From assembly GCF_030815865.1 (NCBI RefSeq), contig NZ_JAUSXI010000001.1:4402001-4466000 (forward strand): a DNA stretch of 64,000 bases. The letters are read 5' to 3'. Under the pieces are notes generated by a model. That model was not told where the DNA came from. It did not search any database and saw only the letters and a program-made list of their open reading frames with translations. The stretch is from Arthrobacter globiformis (GTDB lineage Bacteria; Actinomycetota; Actinomycetes; Actinomycetales; Micrococcaceae). This document shows positions 44,325 through 52,141 of the stretch, piece after piece. The first letter of the stretch is position 1. Each line of letters begins with the position of its first letter. The position numbers and the translations under genes were made by a program.

Positions 44325-45365
44325 ATGCCTACCGTCAACGCTTACGCCGCGCCCTCCGCTTCCGAGGACCTCATCCCCACCACCATCGAACGCCGCGTAG
44401 TGGGCCCGCGCGACGTCCTCATCGAAATCAAGTACGCCGGCATCTGCCACTCCGACATCCACACAGTCCGCGGCGACTGGGGCCCGCAGCAGTACCCGCT
44501 TGCACCCGGCCACGAAATCGCCGGCATCGTCACCGAGGTCGGCTCCGAGGTGACCCGCCACAAGGTTGGCGACCGGGTGGGCGTCGGCTGCATGGTCAAC
44601 TCCTGCAAGGAGTGCGCCAACTGCCTGGCCGGCGAGGAGCAGTACTGCCTCAAGGGAATGACCGGCACCTACGGCGCCGTTGACCGCGACGGCACCATCA
44701 CCCAGGGCGGTTACTCCACGCACGTGGTGGTTACCGAGGAGTTCGTCGTCACCATTCCTGAGGGCATTGAGCTCGACGTCGCCGCTCCCCTCCTGTGCGC
44801 GGGCATCACCACCTACTCCCCGCTGCGCCGTTGGGGCGCCGGCCCCGGCAAGAAGGTCGCCATCGTCGGCCTTGGCGGGCTTGGCCACATGGCCGTGAAG
44901 CTCGCGCACGCCATGGGCGCCGAGGTCACCGTGCTGTCCCAGTCCCTCAAGAAGCAGGAAGACGGGCTGCGACTGGGCGCGGACCACTACTACGCCACGA
45001 GCGACGCCGGCACCTTCGAGACCCTCGCCGGCAGCTTCGACCTGATCATCAACACGGTCAGCGCCTCGATTGACATCAGCTCCTACCTGCAGCTGCTGTC
45101 CCTCGACGGCACGCTGGTCAACGTCGGTGCCCCGGCCGAGCCGCTCCCGGTCAACGCGTTTGCGCTGATCGGCGGACGCCGGGCCTTCGCCGGTTCCATG
45201 ATCGGCGGCATCCGCGAAACCCAGGAGATGCTTGACTTCTGCGCCGAACACGGCATCGGCGCCGAGATCGAGGTCATCCCGGCCGACAAGATCAACGAAG
45301 CCTACGAGCGCGTCCTCGCCTCGGACGTGCGCTACCGCTTCGTGATTGACACCGCCACCCTCTAA
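44325..45365 (+). CDS. Zinc-dependent NAD(P) alcohol dehydrogenase (CAD/YahK type)
   Basis: A 346-residue medium-chain dehydrogenase: catalytic Zn ligands in CHSDIH and GHEIAG, the structural Zn site [24 protein letters not shown], and nucleotide-binding [18 protein letters not shown]. The GMVNSCKEC and CAD-type loop suggest cinnamyl-alcohol-dehydrogenase-like aldehyde reduction. ATG 44325 with AGGAG six bases before; the frame open upstream to 44061 is not coding. Strong hairpin follows. Confidence 0.92.
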   Translation: MPTVNAYAAPSASEDLIPTTIERRVVGPRDVLIEIKYAGICHSDIHTVRGDWGPQQYPLAPGHEIAGIVTEVGSEVTRHKVGDRVGVGCMVNSCKECANCLAGEEQYCLKGMTGTYGAVDRDGTITQGGYSTHVVVTEEFVVTIPEGIELDVAAPLLCAGITTYSPLRRWGAGPGKKVAIVGLGGLGHMAVKLAHAMGAEVTVLSQSLKKQEDGLRLGADHYYATSDAGTFETLAGSFDLIINTVSASIDISSYLQLLSLDGTLVNVGAPAEPLPVNAFALIGGRRAFAGSMIGGIRETQEMLDFCAEHGIGAEIEVIPADKINEAYERVLASDVRYRFVIDTATL

Positions 45366-45378
45366 GGCGATAAACGCT

Positions 45379-45419
45379 CGACGGCGGGCCGGTCCCTTAA
45401 GGGGGCCGGCCCGCCGTCG
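45379..45419 (+). terminator. Terminator of alcohol dehydrogenase gene
   Basis: CGACGGCGGGCCGG and its exact complement (14 bp) flank TCCCTTAAGGG, itself self-complementary. Confidence 0.75.
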
Positions 45420-45477
45420 GCCGTTCAACCGGGGCAGCGGACAAGCGACACCAAATACGAAACTTTCAGGAACATAC

Positions 45478-46761
45478 GTGACCCACGAACTCTCCGGCTC
45501 CGAAACACCGACGCAGACCCCACGCAGTAAATCAGCCACCCGCTCCGACGCATCCAATCCACCGGCCCGCACCGCACGGATCCCGCGAGCGGGCCTGCTC
45601 ATCCTGGCCATGGCCGGGTTCACCGCCGTCACCACCGAACTCCTGCCGTCCGGGCTCCTCCCCCAGATCAGCCGCGACCTGGGCGTGGACGAATCGGCCG
45701 TCGGCTCGCTGACCGCTGCCTACGCCGCCGTCATCGTTATCACGGCACTGCCCCTGTCGAGGTTCCTCGGTGCGCGGATGCCACGCAAGACCCTGCTGAT
45801 CGTGACCGTGCTTGCCTTCGCACTGAGCAACGTGCTGCTGGCCGCCAGCCCCAACCTGAGCCTGGCCATTGCCGCCAGGCTCCTCGGCGGCGTGGCCCAC
45901 GGCCTGCTGTGGTCCAGCATGGCCCCTTATGTTGCACGGATCGTGCCTGCGCATTCTGTTGGCAAGGCCATGGCGATCGTGTTCAGCGGCAACAGCGTCG
46001 CCCTCGCCGTCGGTGCTCCGCTCGGCACGATGATGGGGTCGGTGCTGTCCTGGCGTGCCTCTTTCCTTGTGCTGGCGGGTGTCGCAGCGCTTCTCGCTTT
46101 GCTGGCCATTAAGCTGCTGCCCCCGGCTTCCGACGCCGACCGGGACTCGGCGCCCTCAATGCGCGCAGCCATGGCGCTGCCGGGGGTCATCGCGGTCGCG
46201 ACCGCCTGGCCGCTGCTGCTCCTGGGCCACTTCGCCCTGTTCACCTACATCGCCCCGTTCCTCCTGGCCGCAGGCCTGCCCGACACCGCCACCGGCATCT
46301 CGCTGTCCGTCATCGGCGTCGCCAGCCTGGTGGGGATCTGGATTGCCGGCCTCACGGCGGACGCCCGTCCCCGGGGATCGGTCCTGACCGGGGTGGCACT
46401 GCTCCTGACCAGCTTCGCCCTCCTGCCCGCGCTCGGCGGCACGTGGACTGGGGCACTAGCGCTCCTGACCCTGTGGGGCATCACCTTCGGTGCGACCGGA
46501 ATCTACAACCAGGCGGCAATCCTCCGTGCGGGCGGAGAGCACAAGGACGCCGCCAACGGGCTCGCCGTGGTGACCATCCAGCTGGGAATCGCCGTCGGCG
46601 CGGCGTACGGTGCCCTGGCCCTGAACACCGTCGGCGCGCTGCTGGTGCCACTCGCGGCGGCAGTTCCGCTGGCTGTGGCGCTGGTGATCATCTTCGTGAG
46701 TCGCCACTGCGGGTACCCGTCGGGCCCCCGCGAAGGGCGTCTGGCCCGCTCACCCAAGTAA
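45478..46761 (+). CDS. MFS transporter (AraJ/Cmx-like, 12-helix)
   Basis: A 427-residue protein with twelve hydrophobic helices: FTAVTTELLPSGLLPQISRDLGV in helix 1, PLSRFLGARMPRKTLLIV (motif A), and RLLGGVAHGLLWSSMAPYVARIV. It resembles sugar- or drug-exporters of the AraJ/Cmx group. A disordered Thr/Ser/Pro-rich lead of about 35 residues precedes helix 1. GTG start at 45478 with CAGGA before it. The stop TAA at 46759 lies inside palindromic element E3. Confidence 0.85.
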   Translation: MTHELSGSETPTQTPRSKSATRSDASNPPARTARIPRAGLLILAMAGFTAVTTELLPSGLLPQISRDLGVDESAVGSLTAAYAAVIVITALPLSRFLGARMPRKTLLIVTVLAFALSNVLLAASPNLSLAIAARLLGGVAHGLLWSSMAPYVARIVPAHSVGKAMAIVFSGNSVALAVGAPLGTMMGSVLSWRASFLVLAGVAALLALLAIKLLPPASDADRDSAPSMRAAMALPGVIAVATAWPLLLLGHFALFTYIAPFLLAAGLPDTATGISLSVIGVASLVGIWIAGLTADARPRGSVLTGVALLLTSFALLPALGGTWTGALALLTLWGITFGATGIYNQAAILRAGGEHKDAANGLAVVTIQLGIAVGAAYGALALNTVGALLVPLAAAVPLAVALVIIFVSRHCGYPSGPREGRLARSPK

Positions 46762-46819
46762 CTGGCAGTTGTTGTCGCTTTGAGCGCTGAAAACGACAAC
46801 AACTGCGAGCCAGTTGGGC
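46753..46819. repeat. Long palindromic element E3 (overlaps end of MFS gene)
   Basis: CCCAAGTAACTGG / CCAGTTGGG arms and an inner stem GCAGTTGTTGTCG like that of E1. Probably terminator of the MFS gene. Confidence 0.8.
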
Positions 46820-46923
46820 TGCCTCAAACTCTTGCGCAGATCTTGTGGCTACAGTGCCCGCTTCTTGAGTCTGGTGCTGAACGATCCTTTTACAGCATCG
46901 TGTGGCGTCAACGAGGAGGTCCG

Positions 46924-47949
46924 ATGGAGTCGGTGCGGCGGAGCAGCCGGACGGAGACGGAAGCCGTAGGCGCCTTCTGGCGGTGGTGGTCCGTAGCGGG
47001 AGCCGGCCTTATCACTGCAGCCGTCATGAGCGGCGTTTACGGCGACCTCCCGGAAATCATCGGTGCCATGGTGATGGCCATTCACCCCGAGCTGCGTTGG
47101 GAGACCGGCCCGGGCGCCCGATCGCAGCATCGGCTCTGCATCACGGGCGGTGGCGACCCCCGGCTGCGGGTTCTGGCCGAGCGATGGCGGAGGGCGGCTC
47201 CTCCGCCCACTGAGTCCTGGGAATTCGCCGCGGCCAGGGAGCCTCAACCCGGCATGGTCACTGGCCCCCTCGAAGGTCTGGCGCAACCGGTGGACCTGGG
47301 GCTGGCCCGGATTGCCGTGGACTGGGACGACCGAAGCGCCCTGGCCGAACTGACGGTTTACCACCCCGCTTTCACGCGGATGAGCACCAACGACTGTCGC
47401 CTGGCGGGCCGCCTGCTGGCCGACTGGCTCCTCGGAGAAGACGATGTCCAGCGATGGGTAGGCGCCCTCAACGTGGCCCGGACCGATCCCCGGGATAGCC
47501 AGCCCGCCGCCGTCGTACCCGAATTCATCCAGGCCGTGGCAACCCGGAACGCGAACCCCCGCTGGACGATGCGGGAAGCCCAAACTTCCTCGGGGCAGAG
47601 GGTGATTGTCTGCACCCTGCGGCCATTGCGGTGGGTTGATCATCCGCTGCTGGACCTGCACACCGCGGTCCGCATCGGCTATCGGCGGACCGGGCCGGAC
47701 GGGCTGCCGGACGGCGACGCACTGAGGGGGCTCCGACATCTCGAAGCGGACCTCGGCGCGTTGCTGGGCTCACGCGGCGAGCTAGTGGCCTCAGAGACGT
47801 GCAACGGGCTTCGGATCCTGCACTACTACAGCGACTCCGAGGACCAGAACGGACGCGAAAGCTTCGACCGCTTTGCCCGGGCCCGAAAGGAAGTCCAGGT
47901 GACCCACACCGGCGATCCGGGGTGGGCCCGGGTACAGAAGTTTATCTAG
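46924..47949 (+). CDS. Conserved hypothetical protein with DUF695-like C-terminal region
   Basis: A 341-residue protein with one hydrophobic stretch near residues 25-45 and a globular rest. The ending VTHTGDPGWARVQKFI resembles the DUF695 ending found next to other uncharacterised domains. No catalytic motif is visible. ATG 46924 with GAGGAGG before it; the longer frame from 46780 overlaps element E3. Confidence 0.65.
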   Translation: MESVRRSSRTETEAVGAFWRWWSVAGAGLITAAVMSGVYGDLPEIIGAMVMAIHPELRWETGPGARSQHRLCITGGGDPRLRVLAERWRRAAPPPTESWEFAAAREPQPGMVTGPLEGLAQPVDLGLARIAVDWDDRSALAELTVYHPAFTRMSTNDCRLAGRLLADWLLGEDDVQRWVGALNVARTDPRDSQPAAVVPEFIQAVATRNANPRWTMREAQTSSGQRVIVCTLRPLRWVDHPLLDLHTAVRIGYRRTGPDGLPDGDALRGLRHLEADLGALLGSRGELVASETCNGLRILHYYSDSEDQNGRESFDRFARARKEVQVTHTGDPGWARVQKFI

Positions 47950-47960
47950 GGCACATGAAC

Positions 47961-48009
47961 GGCAGCCGGATCCCGGGTTCTGGGGGGAATGCTCACGGGT
48001 CCGGCTGCC
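47961..48009 (+). terminator. Hairpin after DUF695-like gene
   Basis: GGCAGCCGGA (47961-47970) pairs with TCCGGCTGCC (48000-48009), and the adjacent CCCG/CGGG lengthens it. No U-tract. Confidence 0.6.
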
Positions 48010-48262
48010 ATGCCCCGCGGCCGTCTAATTCGCGCGTACCGCCGTCGGGACACCCCAATTCTGGCCGCGCGGACTTGGAAAAGGGATGGACAATGTGCCA
48101 GCCGTCGCGCCACGGGCCACCAGATCTAGGGGTATGCAAGCGCTAACTCCCACTTCTCTTTTGGTCGAGGCCGGACGATAATTAGATCAATCACCGGAGC
48201 TGGGCCGGCGGCGGTGTCGCCTGTCTGAGACCAAGGCGGCCCCCCCAGCCGCCGCCGTCCCT

Positions 48263-48290
48263 TAAATTCAGCCGCCTAAATTCAGCCGCC
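48263..48290. repeat. Tandem duplication of a 14-bp unit
   Basis: TAAATTCAGCCGCC twice in immediate succession; non-coding. Confidence 0.8.
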
Positions 48291-48314
48291 GCCCTTCAAA
48301 GGCCGCCGTCCTCA

Positions 48315-48380
48315 CCCATGTAGGTCGCAGCACACGGCATTCCCAGGGGTGGGAACCCCCTGTGCTGCGACCTAGATGGG
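48315..48380. repeat. Long palindromic element E4
   Basis: CCCATGT / AGATGGG outer arms and an inner stem AGGTCGCAGCACA with its complement. Shares the AGGTNGCAGC core with E2. Confidence 0.78.
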
Positions 48381-48442
48381 GGTTTCGGCAGGGAGCTGCC
48401 ACTGACCTCGACAGGACTGAGCCCGCGTCCTATGGTGAGGAA

Positions 48443-48613
48443 ATGAGCGATGTTCCAGCCGACGATGCTCCGGCGCCAGACAAGGACAAAAGCACCAGGG
48501 ACGGCCTGGCCGACGCACTTTCCCCCGTCGTAGCACCCGAAAATACGGACGAGGAACGCTTCAAACAGCCCGAGGAAACTCGACCCGCGGACGAGCGCGA
48601 AGCAGCGGACTGA
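48443..48613 (+). CDS. Small acidic protein of unknown function
   Basis: A 56-residue, Asp/Glu/Ala/Pro-rich, probably unstructured protein (MSDVPADDAPAPDKD...). Its stop codon overlaps the following ATG (TGATG), so the two genes are translationally coupled. GTGAGGAA precedes the ATG. No family recognised. Confidence 0.55.
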   Translation: MSDVPADDAPAPDKDKSTRDGLADALSPVVAPENTDEERFKQPEETRPADEREAAD

Positions 48614-49032
48614 TGAGCGAGGTTGTAAACCGTCTGGCAGCGGCGATGAATGCCCACGACCTCGAGGCGGCCGCCGCGCTGTTCCATCATGACTACCGCA
48701 GTAGTCAACCTGCCCACCCAGGCAGGGCCTTCGTTGGCCGAGCGCAAATGCATGCGAACTGGCAGGCGATGTTCGCCGGTATCCCCGACTTCCGCGCGGA
48801 GCTGGTTGGTTCAGTCGATGACGGGAACACCACGTGGAGCGAATGGTCCTGGACCGGAAACCGAGCAGACGGGCAGCGGTTCCGGGCCCGTGGAGTAGTC
48901 CTCTTCGAAATCACCGGAGGCCTGATAACGGCGGGCCGGCTCTACATGGAGGAACTCGAAAACATAGAGGAAGGCATCGAATCAGCCGTGCACTCCATGT
49001 CGGGGCGGACGCCGGACAAGCCACAGGACTGA
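48613..49032 (+). CDS. SnoaL-like (NTF2-fold) protein, ester cyclase type
   Basis: A 139-residue protein with the SnoaL-like lay-out: VNRLAAAMNAHDLEAAAALFHHDYRSSQPAHPG, FAGIPDFRAELVGSVDDGNTTWSEWSWTG and ARGVVLFEITGGLITAGRLYMEELE in parts. This fold includes polyketide cyclases and dehydratases; no specific reaction is evident. Coupled to the preceding acidic ORF. Confidence 0.75.
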   Translation: MSEVVNRLAAAMNAHDLEAAAALFHHDYRSSQPAHPGRAFVGRAQMHANWQAMFAGIPDFRAELVGSVDDGNTTWSEWSWTGNRADGQRFRARGVVLFEITGGLITAGRLYMEELENIEEGIESAVHSMSGRTPDKPQD

Positions 49033-49051
49033 CCCGCCCCACTCAGCGATT

Positions 49052-50074
49052 TCAGGCGTGGGTGGGCTCCTCCACCAGCGCCGTGGCAATGCTGTCCGCA
49101 TCCTCCAGCGCGGCCAGGTAGCGCTCGGCATCGAGGGCCGCCGCGCAGCCGGTGCCCGCAGCGGTGATGGCCTGGCGGTAGCGGTGGTCCACGGCGTCCC
49201 CACAGGCGAACACGCCACTCAGGTTGGTGCACGTGGTGGGCGAATCCACCTTGATGTACCCCTCGCCGTCGAGCTCCACCTGCCCGGCCAGCAGCTCGGT
49301 GCGCGGCACGTGCCCGATCGCCACGAAGAGCCCCGTGGCGGGCTGCGTCCGGGTTTCGCCGCTGCGCGTGTCTTTCAGCGTGACGCCGCTGACCTTGCCG
49401 TCGCCGTGGATCGCCGTGACGGCCGAGTTCCAGGCGAACGTGATCTTCGGGTTGTCCTTGGCGCGCTGCGCCATGATCCGGGAGGCGCGCAGCTCGCCCT
49501 TGCGGACGACGACGGTCACGGACTTCCCGAAGCGCGTCAGGAAGGTGGCCTCCTCCATGGCGGAATCCCCGCCGCCCACCACGATGATGTCCTGGTCACG
49601 GAAGAAGAAACCGTCGCAGGTGGCGCACCAGGAGACGCCGTGGCCGCTGAATTTCTTCTCCTCGGCCAGCCCGAGTTCCTTGTATGCAGAGCCGGTGGCC
49701 AGGATGACCGCCGGGGCCTCATAGGTTTCGCCGCCGCCGGTGACCACGCGCTTGAGGTGGCCCTTGAGCTGAACCTGGGTGGCGTCGTCGAACACCACCT
49801 GCGCGCCGAACTTTTCGGCCTGCTGCTGCAGGCCGTCCATGAGCTCCGGGCCCTGGACGCCCTCCAGGAAGCCAGGGAAGTTCTCCACCTCGGTGGTGTT
49901 CATCAGTGCGCCGCCGGCCGTGACCGAGCCCGCCAGGACCAGCGGCTTCAGGCCCGCCCGTGCCGCGTAGATGGCCGCGGTGTAGCCGGCGGGGCCGGAC
50001 CCGATGATGATCAGCTGCTCGGTGCTGATCTTTTCAGCGACGGCGTCCTCCGGCTTGGCGTTCTTGCTCACCAT
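49052..50074 (-). CDS. trxB: Thioredoxin reductase TrxB
   Basis: A 340-residue flavoprotein that reduces thioredoxin with NADPH: IIGSGPAGYTAAIYAARAG (FAD), redox motif WCATCDGFFFRDQD (CxxC), VVGGGDSAMEEATFLTRFG (NADPH), and GVFACGDAVDHRYRQAITAAGTGCAAALDAERYL in part (FAD end). ATG 50074 is chosen because AAGGAG precedes it; the start at 50101 adds nine non-conserved residues. It follows arsC by 36 bases, so it would supply reduced thioredoxin to the arsenate reductase. Confidence 0.93.
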   Translation of the reverse strand: MVSKNAKPEDAVAEKISTEQLIIIGSGPAGYTAAIYAARAGLKPLVLAGSVTAGGALMNTTEVENFPGFLEGVQGPELMDGLQQQAEKFGAQVVFDDATQVQLKGHLKRVVTGGGETYEAPAVILATGSAYKELGLAEEKKFSGHGVSWCATCDGFFFRDQDIIVVGGGDSAMEEATFLTRFGKSVTVVVRKGELRASRIMAQRAKDNPKITFAWNSAVTAIHGDGKVSGVTLKDTRSGETRTQPATGLFVAIGHVPRTELLAGQVELDGEGYIKVDSPTTCTNLSGVFACGDAVDHRYRQAITAAGTGCAAALDAERYLAALEDADSIATALVEEPTHA

Positions 50075-50110
50075 TGGCTCCTTCTCTTCGGGCTCATTCA
50101 CGGGAAGCTG

Positions 50111-50545
50111 CTACTGGGCGTCGACGTGGCGGGCGGGCAACAGCTCGGTGACCAGGGCTTCGATCCGGGTGTGGATCTCGTCGCGGATGGGCCGCACGGA
50201 GTCGATGCCCCTGCCCGCGGGATCCGCCAGCACCCAGTCCTCGTAGCGCTTGCCCGGGAAGTACGGGCATTCGTCACCGCAGCCCATGGTGATCACGACG
50301 TCGGACTCCTTGACTGCCTCGGTGGTGAGGACCTTGGGGACCTCGGCGGACATGTCGATGCCGACCTCGGCCATGGCCTTCACCGCGGCCGGGTTCACTG
50401 CTTCCGCGGGCTGCGAGCCGGCGGAGCGCACCTCGATCGCGCCCCTGGCCAGGCTGGTGAGGAACGCGGCCGCCATCTGGGACCGCCCGGCGTTGTGCAC
50501 GCAGACGAACAGGACGGAGGGCTTCTTGGCGGGGTCGGCGGTCAT
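50111..50545 (-). CDS. arsC: Arsenate reductase ArsC (low-molecular-weight phosphatase type)
   Basis: A 144-residue enzyme that reduces arsenate to arsenite: P-loop CVHNAGRSQMA (nucleophile Cys about residue 15), GSQPAEAVNPAAVKAM, and a Cys pair region ITMGCGDECPYFPGKRYEDWVLADP. This is the thioredoxin- or mycothiol-linked ArsC. Third protein gene of the arsenic operon arsR-aqp-(peptide)-arsC-trxB. Confidence 0.92.
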   Translation of the reverse strand: MTADPAKKPSVLFVCVHNAGRSQMAAAFLTSLARGAIEVRSAGSQPAEAVNPAAVKAMAEVGIDMSAEVPKVLTTEAVKESDVVITMGCGDECPYFPGKRYEDWVLADPAGRGIDSVRPIRDEIHTRIEALVTELLPARHVDAQ

Positions 50546-50696
50546 GGTGTTCTCCTAGGTTGGTGGTCTGCAGGGCGGGATTGCGGAAAGAAGCGCCTGC
50601 CTGCCCACAGCGCCGCTTACACAAGTGCAACAAGAGCAGGCAGCTCAATCAAGAGCTCGGTCAGGGGCAGTACGGCCGTGGCGGGCAGCACAGGGC

Positions 50697-50721
50697 CTGC
50701 CCGTCGTCCAGGGCGGGCAGG
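50697..50721 (-). terminator. Hairpin between the micro-peptide and arsC
   Basis: CCTGCCCG (50697-50704) pairs with CGGGCAGG (50714-50721). It could be an attenuator that reduces read-through into arsC-trxB. No U-tract. Confidence 0.45.
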
Positions 50722-50750
50722 CGCGTGGATGTTCTGGTGTGCGTGAGCGG

Positions 50751-50807
50751 TCAGCAGCAGTCCTGGCCGTCCTCGCAGCACTCGTCGTCGCAGCAGCCGG
50801 TGCTCAT
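50751..50807 (-). CDS. 18-residue cysteine-rich peptide in the arsenic operon
   Basis: An ATG at 50807 opens an 18-codon frame, MSTGCCDDECCEDGQDCC, ending at TGA 50751-50753. Six of 18 residues are Cys in three CC pairs, and six are Asp/Glu. GGAGGGGG lies about 7 bases before the ATG, a strong ribosome site that makes no sense for any other gene on this strand. It is between the aquaporin gene and arsC in the same orientation. No known metallothionein recognised. A plausible role is binding As(III) or another thiophilic metalloid, by analogy to the CC pairs; this is inference. Confidence 0.6.
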   Translation of the reverse strand: MSTGCCDDECCEDGQDCC

Positions 50808-50828
50808 CCCTTCACCCCCTCCCCTTTG

Positions 50829-51539
50829 CTAGCGGGATTGGTCTTTGGCCAGCCGGTACTCGCTGGCCGGCGCAAGCGCTGCCGGGGCCGGGTACAGGGC
50901 ACGCACCAGCACGAACCCCACGGCACCGCCGAGCAGCTGGGCCAGAATGAAGCCGGGCGCAGAGGCCGGGGCGATGCCCGCGAAGGTGTCCGTGATGGTC
51001 CGGGCAGCGGTTACGGCAGGGTTGGCGAAGCTGGTGGAACTGGTGAACCAGTAGGCCGCGGTGATGTAGCCGCCCACGGCGAAGGCCACCCGGTCCGTCC
51101 GGCCCGAGCGGAGAGTGCCGAACACGATGACCAGCAGCCCCGCCGTGGCGACGACTTCGCCCAGCCAGAGCCCGGTGCCGGTCCGTTCATGGTTTGAGAA
51201 TGTCACGGCGTCCAGCCCGAACATGAGGTTGGCCAGGACGGATCCGGCCAGACCGCCCGCGAACTGTGCCGCGATCAGTCCCGCCGCGGTCCGGTTGTCC
51301 AGCACGCCCAGCACCCGCTCGGCCAGCGTCACCACCGGATTGAACGACGCCGATACCGGCTGGAGCGCCACGATCAGCGCGACCAGTGCCGCGCCCGTAG
51401 CGAGGCTGTTCTGCAAAAGCTGCAGCCCGACGTCGTCCGGTGACAGCCGTGACGCCATCACGCCGGAGCCGACGACGGCCATGACCAGAAAGGCTGTCCC
51501 CGTGAACTCGGCGGCCGCGCGCCGCGCCAGCGTGCTCAT
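50829..51539 (-). CDS. MIP-family aquaporin / arsenite channel (AqpS-like)
   Basis: A 236-residue protein with six helices and two half-helix NPx motifs: SFNPVVTLAE (NPV, in place of NPA) and SFANPAVTAARTITDTF. In arsenic operons AqpS-type channels let arsenite leave the cell. Start ATG 51539 overlaps the arsR stop by four bases; the frame extends to 51716 but that part is antisense or frame-shadow of arsR. Together with ArsC it makes a reduction-plus-channel pathway lacking ArsB/Acr3 in this window. Confidence 0.88.
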   Translation of the reverse strand: MSTLARRAAAEFTGTAFLVMAVVGSGVMASRLSPDDVGLQLLQNSLATGAALVALIVALQPVSASFNPVVTLAERVLGVLDNRTAAGLIAAQFAGGLAGSVLANLMFGLDAVTFSNHERTGTGLWLGEVVATAGLLVIVFGTLRSGRTDRVAFAVGGYITAAYWFTSSTSFANPAVTAARTITDTFAGIAPASAPGFILAQLLGGAVGFVLVRALYPAPAALAPASEYRLAKDQSR

Positions 51540-51892
51540 TTGCTGTGGCCCCCGATCAGGGCAGCCAGGTTCGCCAGGGCATCGGTCCGCGCCCGGTAGT
51601 ACACCCACACCCCGCGTTTTTCCCTCTCGAGAAGGCCGGCCCCGTGCAGGATCTTCAGGTGGTGGCTGATCGTGGGCTGCGAGAGATCGAAGGCGCCGTT
51701 CAGGTCGCACACGCATGCCTCGCCTCCCTCATGCGAGGCCACCAGCGACATCAGCCGCAGCCGCACCGGGTCCGCCAGCGCCTTGAGCAGCGGCGCAATG
51801 CCCTCCGCCTCGGACGCGGACAAGGGTTCCCTGGACAACGGCGAACAGCAGGCGACCGTCTGGACCGGGGTGAGTTCCAAATTCATAGACAC
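51536..51892 (-). CDS. arsR: ArsR-family arsenic/metal-responsive repressor
   Basis: A 118-residue winged-helix repressor: LKALADPVRLRLMSLVASHEGGEACVCDLNGAFDLSQPTISHHLKILHGAGLLEREKRGVWVYYRA in parts. The CVCDL motif after the third helix is the As(III)/Sb(III) site of classic ArsR. Further Cys pair ACC near residue 15 could be additional ligands. The GTG at 51892 or the ATG at 51886 is the start; no ribosome site is visible, so the mRNA may be leaderless. First gene of the operon and likely autoregulated. Confidence 0.92.
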   Translation of the reverse strand: MSMNLELTPVQTVACCSPLSREPLSASEAEGIAPLLKALADPVRLRLMSLVASHEGGEACVCDLNGAFDLSQPTISHHLKILHGAGLLEREKRGVWVYYRARTDALANLAALIGGHSK

Positions 51893-51894
51893 AC

Positions 51895-51906
51895 GTAAAT
51901 ATTTAC
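51895..51906. promoter_or_regulatory. Palindrome upstream of arsR (candidate ArsR operator)
   Basis: GTAAATATTTAC is a perfect 12-base palindrome immediately before the arsR start. It overlaps a possible -10 element. The position fits an autorepression site. Confidence 0.5.
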
Positions 51907-52141
51907 ACTCATCTATGTCTTAAGCAAGAGAGTGGAGTTTTTGGACAGTTGTTGCGAGTTCGAGGGCATTTAGCGCGCAATACCTGTACAAAAACCTGCA
52001 GGTCCGCGAACCGGGCAGACCAGCATTACCGGCTGCCTGGTATCCATTGCTGGCCTCGGGTGCGGGGTCCACTATAGAGAAGAGCGGCAAGGCTCGCACC
52101 GACCGGCAGCGCCCATGGCCTGACGGATCTAGGGGGCACTC

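Larger units (their letters stand above)
47950..48442. other. Intergenic region with terminator hairpin, tandem repeat and E4
   Basis: A 493-base gap without a credible gene. It holds a hairpin at 47961-48009, two 14-bp tandem copies of TAAATTCAGCCGCC (48263-48290) and palindromic element E4 (48315-48380). Confidence 0.6.

Noticed and set aside
48443..48613. Small acidic ORF as an antitoxin
   Set aside because: No toxin partner; the neighbour is a SnoaL-like protein. No DNA-binding motif.
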